64,000 bases of DNA from Butyrivibrio sp. (GCA_016291375.1 JAEEXE010000009.1:1-64000); one strand, 5' to 3'; shown: positions 54,201-63,328, numbered from the stretch's first letter. Notes: generated from the sequence alone by a model not told the origin. A program made the numbers and translations.

Positions 54201-55535
54201 AATCTTTCTGGAAGTTCTTCCATCAATATTAATCAAAAGCTCTCCATCTTCTGCTGTTGAATGCCACTCTTCTTCCTTGGATCTGCCATTTCCTGTCTGG
54301 AGAGAAACTTCCAATTCGCGCTCTTCTCCTTGTTCATAATAGCAAAGTGCTTTTGTAGAAAAAGCAGAGTACTCTACCTTGTTTCCGCCGCGATCTTCAG
54401 CGACAACCTTCTCTATCTTATAGTTTCCATGATGCTCGGGAGTCCAAGTATAAGTATCTTCTGTTCCGAGGTTCATCTCGAATTCCTTTTCGCCCTCATC
54501 ATACTCTGCAACTACATATACTGAATCTATTCCTTTATCATCGGTTACTTTTGCTGTTACACTAAGATTAGAACTTTCGGTTGAAAAAGCTGTAATACCG
54601 GTTTCAGCGCACTCATAAGTTGGTGTGCCTTCCGCTACAGTAACGCTCTCAATTACCGGATCGACTTCATCTATTTTCTTTACTGTTACCTTAATGGTGT
54701 AGTTGTTCTCTCCCTTTTGGAGGTCTTCAAATTCGCATACTATTTTTTCATATTCTGCGTTCGGATTATGCTCTACATTTGCGGCACCCTCACATGATAC
54801 TGAGGAAACCTCATAGTCCTCGTCTATATCGTAATAGAAAGAAACTCCTGCAGAAACTTTATCGTCCTCTTTTTTTACATCAGTGGTAGAATATGTTTTT
54901 CCTCCCGGATAATACCTTTCATTATCCTTAGGCTCATATCTTCCCTCAAAGATTTTAAAACGAGAATCATCATTATTGGGGTCTGTGACATCAAAAGAGA
55001 TGATGAGTTCTTCACTTTCCTCTTCTTCGCCTTCCTCGTCACCCTCTTCTCCTTCTTCACCGGTTCCGTTAAGTGTTGCTGTCACTCCCTTTGCATTTCT
55101 CATCTGAGGCATAAGCAGACCTTTAAAATCCTCAGGATTTATAGATGCTTCACCCTCAGGTAGTTCTCCTTCAGCGGGAGTTCCTTCAACAGGCGTTCCG
55201 TCATTTGAGGTTCCGATTTTGTCCTCTTCACCCGTCACTTGTTCGTTTGTATTCTGACCATCACCGGGGTTATTCTCAGACTTATCGTCATTATTATTTT
55301 CATTAACATTGGTATTATTATCGCCGACGTTCTGCTCATCTGTGTCGTCTTCATCATCCACCTCTTCTTCATGAGCATCTTCATTTTCATTCGGCTGTTC
55401 GGCAGGTTCTTCAACGCCAGGCTCGGCTTCACCGGCAACAACCGGCAGAACCTCTATACTACTGAATAATAAGACCGGTATTAGGAGAACCGGAAGAAGC
55501 CTCTTTAAAAGAGACCAAGATAAAATTCTTTTCAT
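51237..55535 (-). CDS. Large Ig-like repeat surface protein, first gene of the T7SS unit
   Basis: About 1432 aa from ATG 55535 (MKRILSWSLLKRLL), which has GGAGG at 8-nt spacing; the track's start adds six codons. Signal peptide to about residue 35, then a long acidic Asn/Asp/Glu linker (about 40-180). Next are several Ig-like repeats with recurrent FVIDKTAPEI, FIIDKTAPEVTF and FTVDSTKPEVTISF units. A C-terminal transmembrane helix and RRK tail anchor it; no LPXTG was found. Likely adhesive or structural; T7SS link is by position only. Confidence 0.85.
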   Translation of the reverse strand: MKRILSWSLLKRLLPVLLIPVLLFSSIEVLPVVAGEAEPGVEEPAEQPNENEDAHEEEVDDEDDTDEQNVGDNNTNVNENNNDDKSENNPGDGQNTNEQVTGEEDKIGTSNDGTPVEGTPAEGELPEGEASINPEDFKGLLMPQMRNAKGVTATLNGTGEEGEEGDEEGEEEESEELIISFDVTDPNNDDSRFKIFEGRYEPKDNERYYPGGKTYSTTDVKKEDDKVSAGVSFYYDIDEDYEVSSVSCEGAANVEHNPNAEYEKIVCEFEDLQKGENNYTIKVTVKKIDEVDPVIESVTVAEGTPTYECAETGITAFSTESSNLSVTAKVTDDKGIDSVYVVAEYDEGEKEFEMNLGTEDTYTWTPEHHGNYKIEKVVAEDRGGNKVEYSAFSTKALCYYEQGEERELEVSLQTGNGRSKEEEWHSTAEDGELLINIDGRTSRKIQKIIVTGIEGEKAAESRLTNAKFEIDQNITVPNVEGKTEYKVSILFWGDTEAKEIDTKEAWIDNTAPAGEIKTEPSDAYEEKGKKHGHSIHNDNIDILIKVPAKCDHEEDGKEVSGFYSITYTVKKNDEEPKEYELNIHDIDKSDSNDEYIIFRHPVEVEEGEENKYVIKVVSISDAAGNVAECEGSKENIHFLDKAAPSIHYSTEGIKREEGDYKFYSGEISGTVSINDIDLDKESINFEPIEGKEAGYTYLTPELQEEDEGNATYKFRTSDDGEYIIKTYAKDKAPEPHEKTEYYKYLILDNKDPEVEISYDKDAPSEGGDSFYNNNITATVKVTDKWLDRSASKVTIQKTDQSGAQTTYGPFTDFSGDLGDSEHTYSFTTDGDGEYKVIVEAIDMSGNHSEKEGAKFTVDSTKPEVTISFDNNDPMNEKYYNATRTATVTVVDYTFNEETAGLQVQEKYGTADISGWTQEGAFTYKCTVTFEKDGQYEISCQSEDKAHNQSEKQSEPEFVIDKTAPEIQVNYNAAEASNGNFYKDTRIASVNIKEISFDDKLVEITAQPLNEGGALPAVGGFSSSDDQNIARITFDEDGTYGYVVNCTDLAGNKAENYISDVFIIDKTAPEVTFSGVENYSANNAEVAPTVKYGDKYIDIDASSVTLRGSNNGIVTVGNSISQTEDGFVVSYSDFAHDKSMDDLYIMEAKVRDKAGNESNEQLIFSVNRHGSVFVVGDLTKALNDKYYTNEPKDVKVTEINIDTITKKDVSYTRDGDLTKLKNGDGYGVNQQGDDTSWKTYEYTVYNKNFKRDGRYSVSIYTEDKATNIQDNKSRDAEVTFAVDMTAPSIVTAGIKENEVYKETSHSFNYDVSDNMAIDKFVVYVDGKAVKTYDQDAIEKGEDMSLTLPESDDAYTITMIAEDLAGNREISVISGVLVSTKTDVKSPDPNDGLGQNTQGNSPFVMQRVLFIILAGASVVSVGGAGVLLYRRKIK

Positions 55536-55626
55536 AGAATTATCCTCCAACAAAACTAACCAAAAACTTACATGTAACCTTATAGAACGCTGACCAGTTC
55601 CCCTCTAAACTTATCAGCTTATACAC

Positions 55627-55655
55627 ATTATAGACACTATTAACAACTATTGCAA
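55627..55655 (-). promoter_or_regulatory. Sigma-A-type promoter of the Ig-like/T7SS unit
   Basis: Minus strand: TTGCAA, 17-bp spacer, TATAAT, 92-120 bp upstream of the start codon. This gives a leader of about 85 nt. It may drive the secretion genes downstream, since no clear promoter was found between 55.5 and 47 kb. Confidence 0.72.
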
Positions 55656-55757
55656 TATCTTTTAACAATTAAATTAAAAAATATCAATCTTTATCATAGG
55701 CTTGTAGCGATATTAATCTATTTTCAGAAAAAAATCTCTTTTTCGTCATTTGTTTTG

Positions 55758-55789
55758 AACTATTCTGATTAATATTGTAACTATTCTGA
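55758..55789. repeat. Two 11-bp direct repeats spaced 21 bp apart
   Basis: AACTATTCTGA occurs at 55758-55768 and 55779-55789, a period of exactly two helical turns. Such spacing is typical of sites bound side by side by regulators such as LytTR proteins. It lies about 100 bp upstream of the promoter of the Ig-like gene. Confidence 0.5.
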
Positions 55790-55883
55790 CCTTTTTTCTT
55801 TTTGTGTCACGTCAAAGGTTCAGCGCCCTAATACAGGCATCTTTATGCGTGCTACGCGTTATGATCTCATTGTTGCAAGATAC

Positions 55884-55920
55884 AAAAAAAGACCACAACT
55901 GTTAAAATACAGCTGTGGTC
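55884..55920 (-). terminator. Intrinsic terminator after ftsH
   Basis: On the minus strand GACCACAGCTGT-ATTTTA-ACAGTTGTGGTC (one mismatch), then TTTTTTT. It ends the ftsH transcript, 24 bp after the stop. Confidence 0.85.
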
Positions 55921-55944
55921 ATGCTTTATGTTACGTCACAAACA

Positions 55945-58146
55945 TTATTTGTCAAAATTATCTGGAACATGTGAGAACAAACCGCCGGATGTCGCGGGCT
56001 GCTTGGCGTTATCATCTTTATTATCGCCGCTCTTATCGCTACTGCTATCGCTTGTATCTTGGTTCTGCCCTTCCTTGGTGGAATCGTCAGAATCTTGACT
56101 ATTAACAGCTTCAGCCGGCTTTTCCTGTTCCTTTTCTTCCTTATTTTTAATAGGAACATCCTCTCCAACAAGTGCTGATTCTGCTCTTGTTGCATAGAGT
56201 CTCTTGCGCTTATTCTCTTCCTGTTCTTCCTCTGTGGGCTCAGGAATGTTTTCTGCCTCGCGGTATATCTTCATAAATTCCTTACCGGTAATTGTCTCTT
56301 TTTCAATAAGGAATTGTGCGATCTTGTCCATTGTATCAAGATGCTCGCTAAGAATGCTCTTAGCTTTCTCATAGCACTGTGCAATGAGTGCCTTTACTTC
56401 TTCATCAATAAAGGTTGCTGTCTCATTACTGCACTGAAGGACTCTGTTGCCGTCTAGGTATCTGTTCTGGATTGATTCAAGCTGCATAAGTCCGAATCTC
56501 TCACTCATACCATAGAGGGTAATCATGCTTCTGGCGGTATTTGTAGCATCTTCTATATCTTGCATCGCGCCTGTTGTGACTGTGTTGAAAATGAGTTCCT
56601 CTGCGGCACGTCCGCCCATTGCTACAGTAATATCGTTCAAGAGCTCTTCCTTGGTCTTGAGGTGATTCTCATCTTCAGGAAGTTGAAGAACATATCCAAG
56701 TGAGCCTTTTGTTCTGGGAACAATGGTGATCTTCTGCACAGGTTCTGTGTTATTGATCACTGCGCTGACAAGTGCGTGTCCCACCTCGTGGTAGCTGACG
56801 CTCTTTCTTTCCTCTTTACTAAGTATTGAGCTCTTCTTTTCTTTACCGGCAATAACCTGCTCAAATGCCTCCATAAGGTCTTTCTGGTTAACTAGTTCTC
56901 TTCCGGCCTTAACAGCATTGATGGCTGCTTCGTTGATCATATTTGCAAGATCGGAACCAACTGCTCCGCCTGTTGCAAGTGCAAGTTCCTTAAGATCTAC
57001 GGTTTCATCCATCTTGACGTCTTTGGAGTGTACCTTAAGTATCTCTTCTCTTCCCTTGAGATCAGGCCTGTCTACGATGATTCTTCTGTCGAATCGTCCG
57101 GGTCTAAGAAGCGCTTTATCAAGGATCTCAGGTCTGTTTGTTGCTCCAAGGATAAGCACACCCTTAGATGAATCGAATCCATCCATCTCAGAAAGGAGCT
57201 GGTTAAGTGTCTGCTCACGCTCCTCGTTACCGCCGCCGTACTTGCTGTCACGGCTACGTCCGATGGCGTCTATCTCATCTATAAATATGATACAAGGTGC
57301 ATTTTTACTTGCTTCATTAAACAAATCTCTTACTCGGCTCGCTCCGACACCGACGTAGAGCTCGATGAAATCAGATCCCGCAAGTGAATAGAACGGAACA
57401 TGTGCTTCTCCGGCAACCGCCTTAGCAAGAAGTGTCTTACCTGTTCCGGGAGGTCCTACAAGGAGTGCTCCTTTGGGGAGCTTAGCTCCGATCTTGACGT
57501 ACTTGGAAGGGTTATGAAGGAAATCAACAACCTCTACCAGGGACTCTTTTGCCTCGTCCTCGCCTGCAACATCCTTAAATGTCACTCCGGTTTCTTTCTG
57601 TACATATACCTTGGCGTTGCTCTTACCCACGCTTAAGGGGCCGCCGCCTCTGCCCATTTTCCTGAATATCAGAGAAAGAAGGAACCACATAAGTAATATG
57701 GGCGCAATGTACTGTAATATAAAGGAAAGAATAAATCCGGAATTGTCAGGAACCTTACTGCTGACTTCTACTCCGGCCTTGAGCATTCTTTCTGTAAGAA
57801 CACTGTCTTCCTCAGCCTTACCGGTGTAGTATGTGACGGTATTGTTGCCTGTCCAATAGGAATATCCCTTGCCCAGCTTATCTTCATCCTTGACTTCCTT
57901 GGGATAGATGTCTATCTTGTCATAGTCGATGACAATCTTCTCTACCTTGCCGGCATCAACCATGCTGATAAATTCGCTATAGGTAATCTCTTTATTGGTA
58001 TTATCGGAGAATGCCCTTAGAAAGAAAGACATGAAAACCATTGTGACAAGTGCTGCCACCAACAGGAGGATGATGTTCTGCTTTCTTGGTGAATTGGATC
58101 CGCCTCCCAGCGGATTATTATTTCTTTGATTTTGATTGTTATCCAT
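55945..58146 (-). CDS. ftsH: ATP-dependent zinc metalloprotease FtsH
   Basis: 733 aa membrane AAA+ protease that degrades misfolded and regulatory membrane proteins. Two transmembrane helices (about 25-43 and 145-163) flank an extracytoplasmic domain. AAA motifs: GPPGTGKTLLAKA, IIFIDEIDAIG, and the second region of homology ILGATNRPEILDKALLRPGRFDRR. The zinc site is HEVGHALVSA near residue 458. The C-terminus is a long charged Ser/Asp/Lys tail (about 650-733) of low complexity. Start follows AAGGAA. Divergent from pyrG. Confidence 0.97.
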   Translation of the reverse strand: MDNNQNQRNNNPLGGGSNSPRKQNIILLLVAALVTMVFMSFFLRAFSDNTNKEITYSEFISMVDAGKVEKIVIDYDKIDIYPKEVKDEDKLGKGYSYWTGNNTVTYYTGKAEEDSVLTERMLKAGVEVSSKVPDNSGFILSFILQYIAPILLMWFLLSLIFRKMGRGGGPLSVGKSNAKVYVQKETGVTFKDVAGEDEAKESLVEVVDFLHNPSKYVKIGAKLPKGALLVGPPGTGKTLLAKAVAGEAHVPFYSLAGSDFIELYVGVGASRVRDLFNEASKNAPCIIFIDEIDAIGRSRDSKYGGGNEEREQTLNQLLSEMDGFDSSKGVLILGATNRPEILDKALLRPGRFDRRIIVDRPDLKGREEILKVHSKDVKMDETVDLKELALATGGAVGSDLANMINEAAINAVKAGRELVNQKDLMEAFEQVIAGKEKKSSILSKEERKSVSYHEVGHALVSAVINNTEPVQKITIVPRTKGSLGYVLQLPEDENHLKTKEELLNDITVAMGGRAAEELIFNTVTTGAMQDIEDATNTARSMITLYGMSERFGLMQLESIQNRYLDGNRVLQCSNETATFIDEEVKALIAQCYEKAKSILSEHLDTMDKIAQFLIEKETITGKEFMKIYREAENIPEPTEEEQEENKRKRLYATRAESALVGEDVPIKNKEEKEQEKPAEAVNSQDSDDSTKEGQNQDTSDSSSDKSGDNKDDNAKQPATSGGLFSHVPDNFDK

Positions 58147-58170
58147 AGTAATTATTCCTTATATTAATAT

Positions 58171-58198
58171 GCTATACTATGTATTGTATAGTGTACAA
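58171..58198 (-). promoter_or_regulatory. Candidate ftsH promoter with an overlapping inverted repeat
   Basis: Minus strand: TTGTAC, 16-bp spacer, TATAGC, 25 bp upstream of the start. The spacer region contains CTATAC-N8-GTATAG (58172-58191), which would be a natural repressor site, perhaps for CtsR/HrcA-like stress control, but it is not their known operator. Confidence 0.4.
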
Positions 58199-58343
58199 TT
58201 TGATATTTCAATTGCAGATGCTAAAAGTTTTATTAAATAATTTGGATAAATATCTAGATTTTCACTCGCTAAAAATATATAATAATAACTTGTTTTTGTA
58301 GTTTAATTATTGTCTCGTCAAGAAATCAGGAGGATGTTTAAAG

Positions 58344-59957
58344 ATGGCTGTAAAGTATATTTTTGTGACAGGTGGTGTCGTATCAGGACTCGGCAAGGGA
58401 ATCACCGCTGCTTCACTGGGAAGACTGTTGAAGGCTCGCGGATACAAGGTTACCATGCAGAAGTTTGATCCCTACATCAATATCGATCCCGGAACGATGA
58501 ACCCTGTTCAGCACGGTGAGGTTTTCGTAACTGAAGACGGCACTGAGACTGACCTTGACCTTGGTCACTATGAGAGATTTATTGACGAGAATCTTGATAA
58601 AAATTCTAACGTTACAACCGGTAAGATTTACTGGTCTGTTCTTCAGAAGGAGCGCCGCGGCGACTATGGCGGACGCACAGTACAGGTTATTCCTCACATC
58701 ACAAATGAGATCAAGAGTAAGTTCTACAGGAACTTTACTGATGATGAGACACATATTGCCATCATAGAGGTGGGCGGAACAGTCGGTGATATCGAGAGTC
58801 AGCCTTTCCTTGAGGCAATCAGACAGTTCCAGCATGAGGTGGGTCGTGATAATGCGATGCTCATCCTTGTTTCACTTATTCCTTACCTCAGAGTTTCTCA
58901 GGAGATCAAGACTAAGCCCACACAGTCTGCAGTTAAGACTATGCAGGGAATGGGTCTTCAGCCCGATGTTATTGTTTGCCGTTCAGAGATTGCTCTTGAC
59001 CAGGATACCAAGGACAAGATCGCTCTTTTCTGTAATGTGCCCAGCAACCACGTTCTTCAGAACCTTGATCTTGAGTACCTCTACGAAGCTCCTCTTGCAA
59101 TGGAAAAAGAGCATTTGGCTCATGTTGCATGTGAGTGCTTAAAGCTCGATTGTCCTGAGCCCGATCTTACAGATTGGAAAGCTATGGTTGACACTCTTTA
59201 TTCTCTCAGCCATGAGGTCAAGATTGCTCTTGTAGGTAAGTACACTCAGCTTCATGATGCATATATCAGTGTTGTTGAAGCTCTTAAGCACGGCGGTATT
59301 TCCAATCAGGCTGCTGTTGATATTAAATGGGTTGATTCAGAAGAAGTTACAGAGGACAATGTTGCATCTATTCTTTCTGATGTTGACGGTATCCTTGTTC
59401 CCGGTGGTTTCGGCGATCGTGGTATTGAGGGTATGATCCACGCGATCAAGTATGCTCGTGAGAACAATGTTCCTTACCTTGGTCTTTGCCTTGGTATGCA
59501 GCTTGCTATTATTGAATTTGCCAGAAATGTTATTGGTTACAAGGATGCTCATTCAATTGAGTTTGATCCCAACACAACACATCCTATGATAGCTCTTTTG
59601 CCTGACCAGAATGGTGTTGAGGATATCGGCGGAACACTTCGTCTTGGATCTTATCCTTGCGTTCTTGATAAGGATTCTAAGGCGTACAAGCTCTTTGGTT
59701 CTACTGATATCACTGAGCGTCATCGTCATAGATATGAGGTTAACAACGATTACAGAAACGTACTTGTTTCCAATGGTATGAAGCTCTGTGGTATGTCACC
59801 TGATGGTAGGATTGTTGAGATGATCGAGCTTCCTTCCAACAGTTTCCACATGGCTACACAGGCTCATCCGGAGCTTAAGTCTCGTCCCAACAGGCCTCAT
59901 CCTCTTTTCTCAGGATTTGTTAAGGCTTCTCTTGAGCACGAGAAGAGCCGCAAATAA
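58344..59957 (+). CDS. pyrG: CTP synthase
   Basis: 537 aa; makes CTP from UTP, ATP and glutamine. Synthase domain about 1-265: [23 protein letters not shown] with P-loop, and [21 protein letters not shown]. The class I glutamine amidotransferase domain (about 290-535) has the nucleophile Cys in [14 protein letters not shown]. The only well-supported plus-strand gene. Start behind AGGAGG. Usual length. Confidence 0.98.
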   Translation: MAVKYIFVTGGVVSGLGKGITAASLGRLLKARGYKVTMQKFDPYINIDPGTMNPVQHGEVFVTEDGTETDLDLGHYERFIDENLDKNSNVTTGKIYWSVLQKERRGDYGGRTVQVIPHITNEIKSKFYRNFTDDETHIAIIEVGGTVGDIESQPFLEAIRQFQHEVGRDNAMLILVSLIPYLRVSQEIKTKPTQSAVKTMQGMGLQPDVIVCRSEIALDQDTKDKIALFCNVPSNHVLQNLDLEYLYEAPLAMEKEHLAHVACECLKLDCPEPDLTDWKAMVDTLYSLSHEVKIALVGKYTQLHDAYISVVEALKHGGISNQAAVDIKWVDSEEVTEDNVASILSDVDGILVPGGFGDRGIEGMIHAIKYARENNVPYLGLCLGMQLAIIEFARNVIGYKDAHSIEFDPNTTHPMIALLPDQNGVEDIGGTLRLGSYPCVLDKDSKAYKLFGSTDITERHRHRYEVNNDYRNVLVSNGMKLCGMSPDGRIVEMIELPSNSFHMATQAHPELKSRPNRPHPLFSGFVKASLEHEKSRK

Positions 59958-59998
59958 TATTCCATATCGGATAATAATTTCTTATGATATATAAAATC

Positions 59999-60041
59999 AG
60001 AGCAGCCAACGCTTCATTCATGTCGTCAGCTGCTCTTTTTA
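59999..60041 (+). terminator. Intrinsic terminator after pyrG
   Basis: AGAGCAGC, a 22-nt loop, GCTGCTCT, then TTTTT. It lies 42 bp past the pyrG stop and separates it from the convergent permease gene. Confidence 0.8.
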
Positions 60042-60105
60042 TATGGCGCACCAAGTGGTAGGTGCTTTCATATTTCTATTTTTCTTTTTAATGCTATTCT
60101 TGGCG

Positions 60106-60942
60106 TTATCCCTTAACGGATCCCGCTGTAATTCCCGCTACAAAGTATTTCTGTAAGGAGAGGAATACTACGAGGACAGGAATCAATGACAATACCGAAG
60201 CCGCCATAATCAGTCCGTACTCGGCCGAGTATTGTGATATGAACATTTTGAGTCCTATCTGCAGTGTCTTCTTTGATTCAGTCGTAAGGTAAATGAGAGG
60301 TCCCAGGAAATCATTCCAGGTGTTTACGAACGTGAATATTATAAGTGTAGATATGGCAGGCTTAGAGAGGGGAAGCATTATCTTTAGGTAGATTCCGTAC
60401 TCCGTCATTCCGTCTATTCTCGCCGCTTCGCAGAGTGAATCTGATATTCCTTCATAGAACTGTCTCATAAGGAATACTCCGAATGCGGAGAATGCCTGCA
60501 ATATGATTATGGCAAGGTGGGTATCCGCAAGTCCCAGCTTTCTCATGAACATAAACTGGGGAACCATGTACACCTGCCAAGGCACTGCTATTGTTGCGAT
60601 GTATGCAAGGAAGAGTATGTTTCTTCCTTTAAACTGTAATTTTGCAAAAGCATATGCTGCAAAGCTTGAAGTAAATAACTGTAAGCAGGTTACTATGAGT
60701 GTTAGCTTTACCGTGTTGAGCGTAAATTTGGAAAGAGGTATCTTGGTCCAAATATCCACATAATTCTTCCATCTGGGCTCCGTGGGAATCCACTGGAAAG
60801 GAATCACGAATACATCCTTATTGAACTTAAGGGATGCTGATATCATCCACGCAAATGGCACGAGCATCATGAGCGCCAGAAAGATAAGAATCGCATACAC
60901 CAAGCCGTTTTTAATTATTCTGTTTGTCTTTTTGCTTTCCAA
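60106..60942 (-). CDS. Sugar ABC transporter permease, MalG-like
   Basis: 278 aa, six transmembrane segments. EAA loop SLCEAARIDGMTEYGIYLKIMLPLSKP near 170-196, where the ATPase docks. The DUF-type start MESKKTNRIIKNGLVY and ending FVAGITAGSVKG are standard for MalG/CUT1 permeases. It is 15 bp after the MalF-like gene. No ATPase is encoded nearby, so a shared MsmK-type ATPase is likely. Confidence 0.92.
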   Translation of the reverse strand: MESKKTNRIIKNGLVYAILIFLALMMLVPFAWMISASLKFNKDVFVIPFQWIPTEPRWKNYVDIWTKIPLSKFTLNTVKLTLIVTCLQLFTSSFAAYAFAKLQFKGRNILFLAYIATIAVPWQVYMVPQFMFMRKLGLADTHLAIIILQAFSAFGVFLMRQFYEGISDSLCEAARIDGMTEYGIYLKIMLPLSKPAISTLIIFTFVNTWNDFLGPLIYLTTESKKTLQIGLKMFISQYSAEYGLIMAASVLSLIPVLVVFLSLQKYFVAGITAGSVKG

Positions 60943-60957
60943 TCGTCCATCCTCCCG

Positions 60958-61848
60958 TCAATCATTTGCGTAGTTCTTTTCACCCCTAAACTGGATGATA
61001 GTGATAGCAAGAACTATGGCAAAGAGTACAAGTGCAGCCGCGGAGGCTTTACCAAGTTTCCAATTTCGGAAAGCTTCTTCGTAGATGTAGTATACAAGCA
61101 CCATGGCGCTCTTTCCAACCACACCGTTGGAACCGCCGGCAAGCATGTAGACGATGTCGTACACCTTGAAGCAGTTGATAGTCAGCATGATACTGACGAA
61201 AAATGTGGTCGGCTTTAGCTGCGGAATCGTGATGTGAACAAACTGCTTCCACGCCCCTGCTCCGTCAAGTGATGCCGCTTCGTAGAGATCTTCACTGATC
61301 CCCTGTAATCCCGCAAGATATATCACCATGTAATATCCCATGTTTTTCCATACAGAAAACATGATGATGGTGAGCATAACCGTGCCGGATGATGCAGCCC
61401 ACTTTAGTGGCTGAGCATGAAATACATTCATGAGCAGCTGGTTCATGATTCCGCCCTTAGCCGGTGTAAAGAGCATGTTCCACACTGCTGCAACTGCTAC
61501 AAGTGATGCAACATAAGGGAAGAATATAACTGTTCTAAAGAAGTTTCTTCCTTTTATCTTCTGATTGAGCAGAATCGCAAGTCCCAGGGCTATTATCAGG
61601 GTGAAGGGAACAGTAAATAAACTGTACACTATCGTGTTAACCAGGGATGATGTGAATCTGTCTTCTTTGAATAGCTCTATAAAATTGCCAATGCCCACAA
61701 ACTTCATGGGGTTGTTGCCATCCCACTCTGCAAAAGCCATTACAAGTGCAAGTATAATGGGCCCCAGAGTGAATATGGCAAATCCCAAAAAGTTAGGCGC
61801 TATAAATGAATAAGCAACAAGGTTTCTTTTAAACTGCCTTTTTCTCAT
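60958..61848 (-). CDS. Sugar ABC transporter permease, MalF-like
   Basis: 296 aa, six transmembrane segments. N-terminus NLVAYSFIAPNFLGFAIF is typical of CUT1 permeases; the EAA loop is EDLYEAASLDGAGAWKQF near 185-202. Middle gene of the binding protein-MalF-MalG set, 32 bp downstream of the binding-protein gene. Confidence 0.92.
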   Translation of the reverse strand: MRKRQFKRNLVAYSFIAPNFLGFAIFTLGPIILALVMAFAEWDGNNPMKFVGIGNFIELFKEDRFTSSLVNTIVYSLFTVPFTLIIALGLAILLNQKIKGRNFFRTVIFFPYVASLVAVAAVWNMLFTPAKGGIMNQLLMNVFHAQPLKWAASSGTVMLTIIMFSVWKNMGYYMVIYLAGLQGISEDLYEAASLDGAGAWKQFVHITIPQLKPTTFFVSIMLTINCFKVYDIVYMLAGGSNGVVGKSAMVLVYYIYEEAFRNWKLGKASAAALVLFAIVLAITIIQFRGEKNYAND

Positions 61849-61880
61849 AGTTGTAATTCAAGTGCCTTCCTACTGCTTGT

Positions 61881-63239
61881 TTACTGTCCGATGATTGCCT
61901 GAACGCCTTCGTTCATAGCTGCGATGGCATCATCAACACTGATTTCTTCGTTCATGATAAGGTCGTGCTGTTCGTTAAGAACTGCCTCAATCTCAGATGA
62001 CTTGTCATTTGCAGGCATCTCAAGATATGTATGGCTTGTTACAAGTGCTTCCTTTGAAGCCTCGTCTGTAGGGAATCCTTCCATTCCTGCAATAAGGTCT
62101 ACGATCTTGTCGTTGGTCATTGCAGGGATGTTACCTGTTGAAGCCATAACTTCCGCGCCCTTTTCTCCGCTTACGAACTTAACGAAGTCCCAAGCTACGT
62201 CTTTGTTAGGTGCTGTTGTAGGGATTGCAAGTGCTGTAATAGTAGAAAGTGTTGATCCGGGCTCTACGCCTTCTGCATGAGGATACTTAACCATTCCCCA
62301 GTTTGTGCAGTCTGTGTATTCGCCTTCTTTGATCTTACTTATAAGAGTTGCGATGAACCATGATCCCATGTTCATTGTAGCTACATTACCCTGCGCAAAT
62401 GCTGCTGAGTAGTGAAGTCCCTGGGTCTTAAGAGTTGCATAGTCCATGCAAACGCCGTCTTTTTGCTGAGCAAGTACCATCTCATAGTAAGGCTTTGTGA
62501 ACTCATACTTGCCGTCTACGATTGTGTTCTTTCCATCAAGGATACCATCGAGCTGGATGGTTGATCTCCATGTGTGATAGTGTGAGCCATATACTTCTGC
62601 TCCGGGTGTTGTATCTGTAACCTTTCTGCAGAGTTCATCATACTGTTTCCAAGTCATATCGTTTGTAGGGTAGTCAACGCCTGCCTTATCAAAGATATCC
62701 TTGTTGTAATAAACCACCCAGATATCTGAACGGAAAGGAAGCTCGTAGAGCTGTCCGTCAATAGTTACCTGGTCTGTTACTCCGTTATAAAGTGAAAGGT
62801 CAATTCCGTCATTTTTGATAAGATCTCCAAGGGGCTCAAGAACTCCCTTGTTTACAAGTGTCACATAGCCGGGAACATCCTTAACTGTTACAACATCAAA
62901 GTCTGAACCTGAGCCTGAAAGCTGTGTTCCGAGAACTGTGCTGTAATCTGTTGATCCAAGGTCTACCATCTCGATAGTTACATTGGGATGCTCTGCTGTG
63001 TAAGCATCGATAAGCGGCTGGTAGTACACTGTGCTTGACACATCCCAAAGAGCCCACTTAAGTGTAACAGGTGCCTCGTCAGTTGCGCCCTGCGCGTCAT
63101 CTTTCTGCTCCTGTCCTGCATCAGCAGTCTGGGTCTGTGCCTCTGCTTTGTTTGATGTAGAAGCTGCATTTCCGCATCCTGTTATGCCGGCTATTACCAA
63201 TGAAACAGCAAGCAATGAACTTAAAATTCTTTTTCTCAT
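61881..63239 (-). CDS. ABC transporter sugar-binding lipoprotein
   Basis: 452 aa, solute-binding family 1. Signal peptide with lipobox ITGC (Cys22), then a Thr/Glu/Ala linker and LKWALWDVSSTVYYQPLIDAY, the usual family N-lobe; WDFVKFVSGEKGAEVMA near 345-361 is characteristic of the C-lobe. Ligand cannot be read from sequence; the CUT1 type suggests an oligosaccharide. Its gene is preceded by an operator-like repeat and by the AraC-type regulator, which probably controls it. Confidence 0.93.
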   Translation of the reverse strand: MRKRILSSLLAVSLVIAGITGCGNAASTSNKAEAQTQTADAGQEQKDDAQGATDEAPVTLKWALWDVSSTVYYQPLIDAYTAEHPNVTIEMVDLGSTDYSTVLGTQLSGSGSDFDVVTVKDVPGYVTLVNKGVLEPLGDLIKNDGIDLSLYNGVTDQVTIDGQLYELPFRSDIWVVYYNKDIFDKAGVDYPTNDMTWKQYDELCRKVTDTTPGAEVYGSHYHTWRSTIQLDGILDGKNTIVDGKYEFTKPYYEMVLAQQKDGVCMDYATLKTQGLHYSAAFAQGNVATMNMGSWFIATLISKIKEGEYTDCTNWGMVKYPHAEGVEPGSTLSTITALAIPTTAPNKDVAWDFVKFVSGEKGAEVMASTGNIPAMTNDKIVDLIAGMEGFPTDEASKEALVTSHTYLEMPANDKSSEIEAVLNEQHDLIMNEEISVDDAIAAMNEGVQAIIGQ

Positions 63240-63263
63240 GTATTGCCTCCCTTTTTAATATAT

Positions 63264-63282
63264 GTCATACCCCATGTATGAC
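63264..63282. promoter_or_regulatory. Inverted repeat in the leader of the sugar ABC operon
   Basis: GTCATAC-CCCAT-GTATGAC, perfect 7-bp arms, about 25-43 bp upstream of the binding-protein start and downstream of the putative promoter. Operator or leader hairpin. CRE sites have another sequence, so this is not a CcpA site. Confidence 0.5.
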
Positions 63283-63299
63283 ACCTTCTTGTAATTGAT

Positions 63300-63328
63300 A
63301 TTTTATCCGCATGACAGAATGATAAGAA
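63300..63328 (-). promoter_or_regulatory. Candidate promoter of the sugar ABC operon
   Basis: Minus strand: TTCTTA, 17-bp spacer, TAAAAT. The -35 is weak, which would suit activation by the neighbouring AraC-type regulator. Confidence 0.4.

Larger units (their letters stand above)
55554..55883. other. 330-bp gap upstream of the Ig-like gene
   Basis: No ORF or RNA gene is seen here. It holds the sigma-A-like promoter (55627-55655) and a direct-repeat pair (55758-55789), both listed separately. It is AT-rich. Confidence 0.7.

Noticed and set aside
51237-55535. Sortase-anchored surface protein
   Set aside because: The C-terminus has a membrane helix and RRK tail but no LPXTG-like motif before it.
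58413-59552. ORFs on the minus strand and other frames across pyrG (140, 118, 71 aa)
   Set aside because: Shadows of pyrG with no ribosome sites or recognisable motifs.
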